Shown in pieces: positions 5,422-5,482 of a stretch of DNA of 5,482 nucleotides (positions are counted from its first letter, which is position 1; every line of letters begins with the position of its first letter). The stretch is from Gammaproteobacteria bacterium (GTDB lineage Bacteria > Pseudomonadota > Gammaproteobacteria > GCA-001735895). Location: assembly GCA_027293245.1 (NCBI GenBank), contig JAPUFZ010000340.1, positions 1 through 5,482 of the forward strand. Direction: 5' to 3'. The translations under genes and the position numbers were made by a program. The notes below the pieces were generated by a model. The model was not told the DNA's origin. It did no database searches and saw nothing but the letters and a program-made list of their open reading frames with translations.

Positions 5422-5482
5422 GATACATTCAGGAACAGGAATTACTCGAGGATTCGTACCGCCTGGCGGTACAAATTTACAC
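5412..5482 (+). CDS. Second phosphoribosyltransferase paralogue, 5' end only, truncated by window edge
   Basis: An open frame begins at GTG 5412 and runs off the window after 23 full codons; it was found by reading the right edge by eye. Its sequence M-NKRYIQEQELLEDSYRLA-VQIY aligns with the first 24 residues of the minus-strand phosphoribosyltransferase with a single one-residue gap: 11 of 22 residues after the initiator are identical, including LLEDS, and several others are conservative (F/Y, K/R, L/I). The codons for LLEDS are identical, giving a 16-base exact match. GTG 5412 is the only plausible start, because the frame is closed by TGA 5385-5387 and has no other ATG, GTG or TTG after it. 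No PRPP-binding motif can be checked, as that region lies outside the window. It is probably a nucleobase salvage enzyme like its neighbour; a broken or diverged copy cannot be excluded. Confidence 0.72.
   Translation, partial: MNKRYIQEQELLEDSYRLAVQIY
5456..5472. repeat. 17-base perfect palindrome within the start of the second phosphoribosyltransferase gene
   Basis: GTACCGCC (5456-5463) and GGCGGTAC (5465-5472) are exact complements around a single T. As RNA they form a GC-rich stem of seven pairs with a three-base loop, 44 bases after the start codon. It could be a protein-binding site or an mRNA hairpin, or simply a coincidence of the codons for YRLAVQ. The minus-strand paralogue has no such palindrome at the matching place. 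Confidence 0.5.

Overview
The window looks like chromosomal DNA from a gammaproteobacterium-like Gram-negative. It has roughly balanced GC, compact genes in short operons, proteobacterial-type transporters, and a palindromic intergenic repeat of the CGTCATnCCGG...CCGGnATCCA kind that litters many proteobacterial genomes. The taxonomic call is an inference from style; there is no rRNA or other phylogenetic marker here.

Left part (1-1980, + strand): the C-terminal half of a sulfatase, cut by the window edge, is followed after a 30-base gap by a complete class III (CaiB/BaiF) CoA-transferase. They look co-transcribed and are probably the visible end of a catabolic cluster, in which a sulfate ester is hydrolysed and an acid is activated by CoA transfer. 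The substrates cannot be read from the sequence.

Middle part (about 2028-4605, + strand): a perfect TATAAT box precedes a DinF-type MATE transporter. An MFS transporter of the Fsr-like type follows, with its start overlapping or touching the MATE stop codon. The two form a tight two-gene export operon built from unrelated superfamilies. The MFS reading frame runs into a palindromic repeat element, which supplies its last 12 residues and its stop codon.

Intergenic block 4606-4723: this separates the convergent MFS and phosphoribosyltransferase genes. It holds two inverted copies of a 30-base palindromic repeat, a third copy with a collapsed core, and an AT-rich hairpin that could end transcription of the minus-strand gene.

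Right part (4724-5482): a complete purine-type phosphoribosyltransferase gene on the minus strand lies head to head with the first 23 codons of a second gene on the plus strand. The second gene's N-terminus closely resembles that of the first, sharing LLEDS in identical codons, so this is a divergent paralogous pair around a 127-base spacer. The second gene starts at a GTG inside three tandem 14-base repeats. Each repeat carries a GTG, and the geometry makes a chain of two five-codon mini-ORFs joined by GTGA stop/start overlaps that leads straight into the gene. This divergent pair and its leader are the most unusual part of the window; the rest is ordinary metabolic and transport content.
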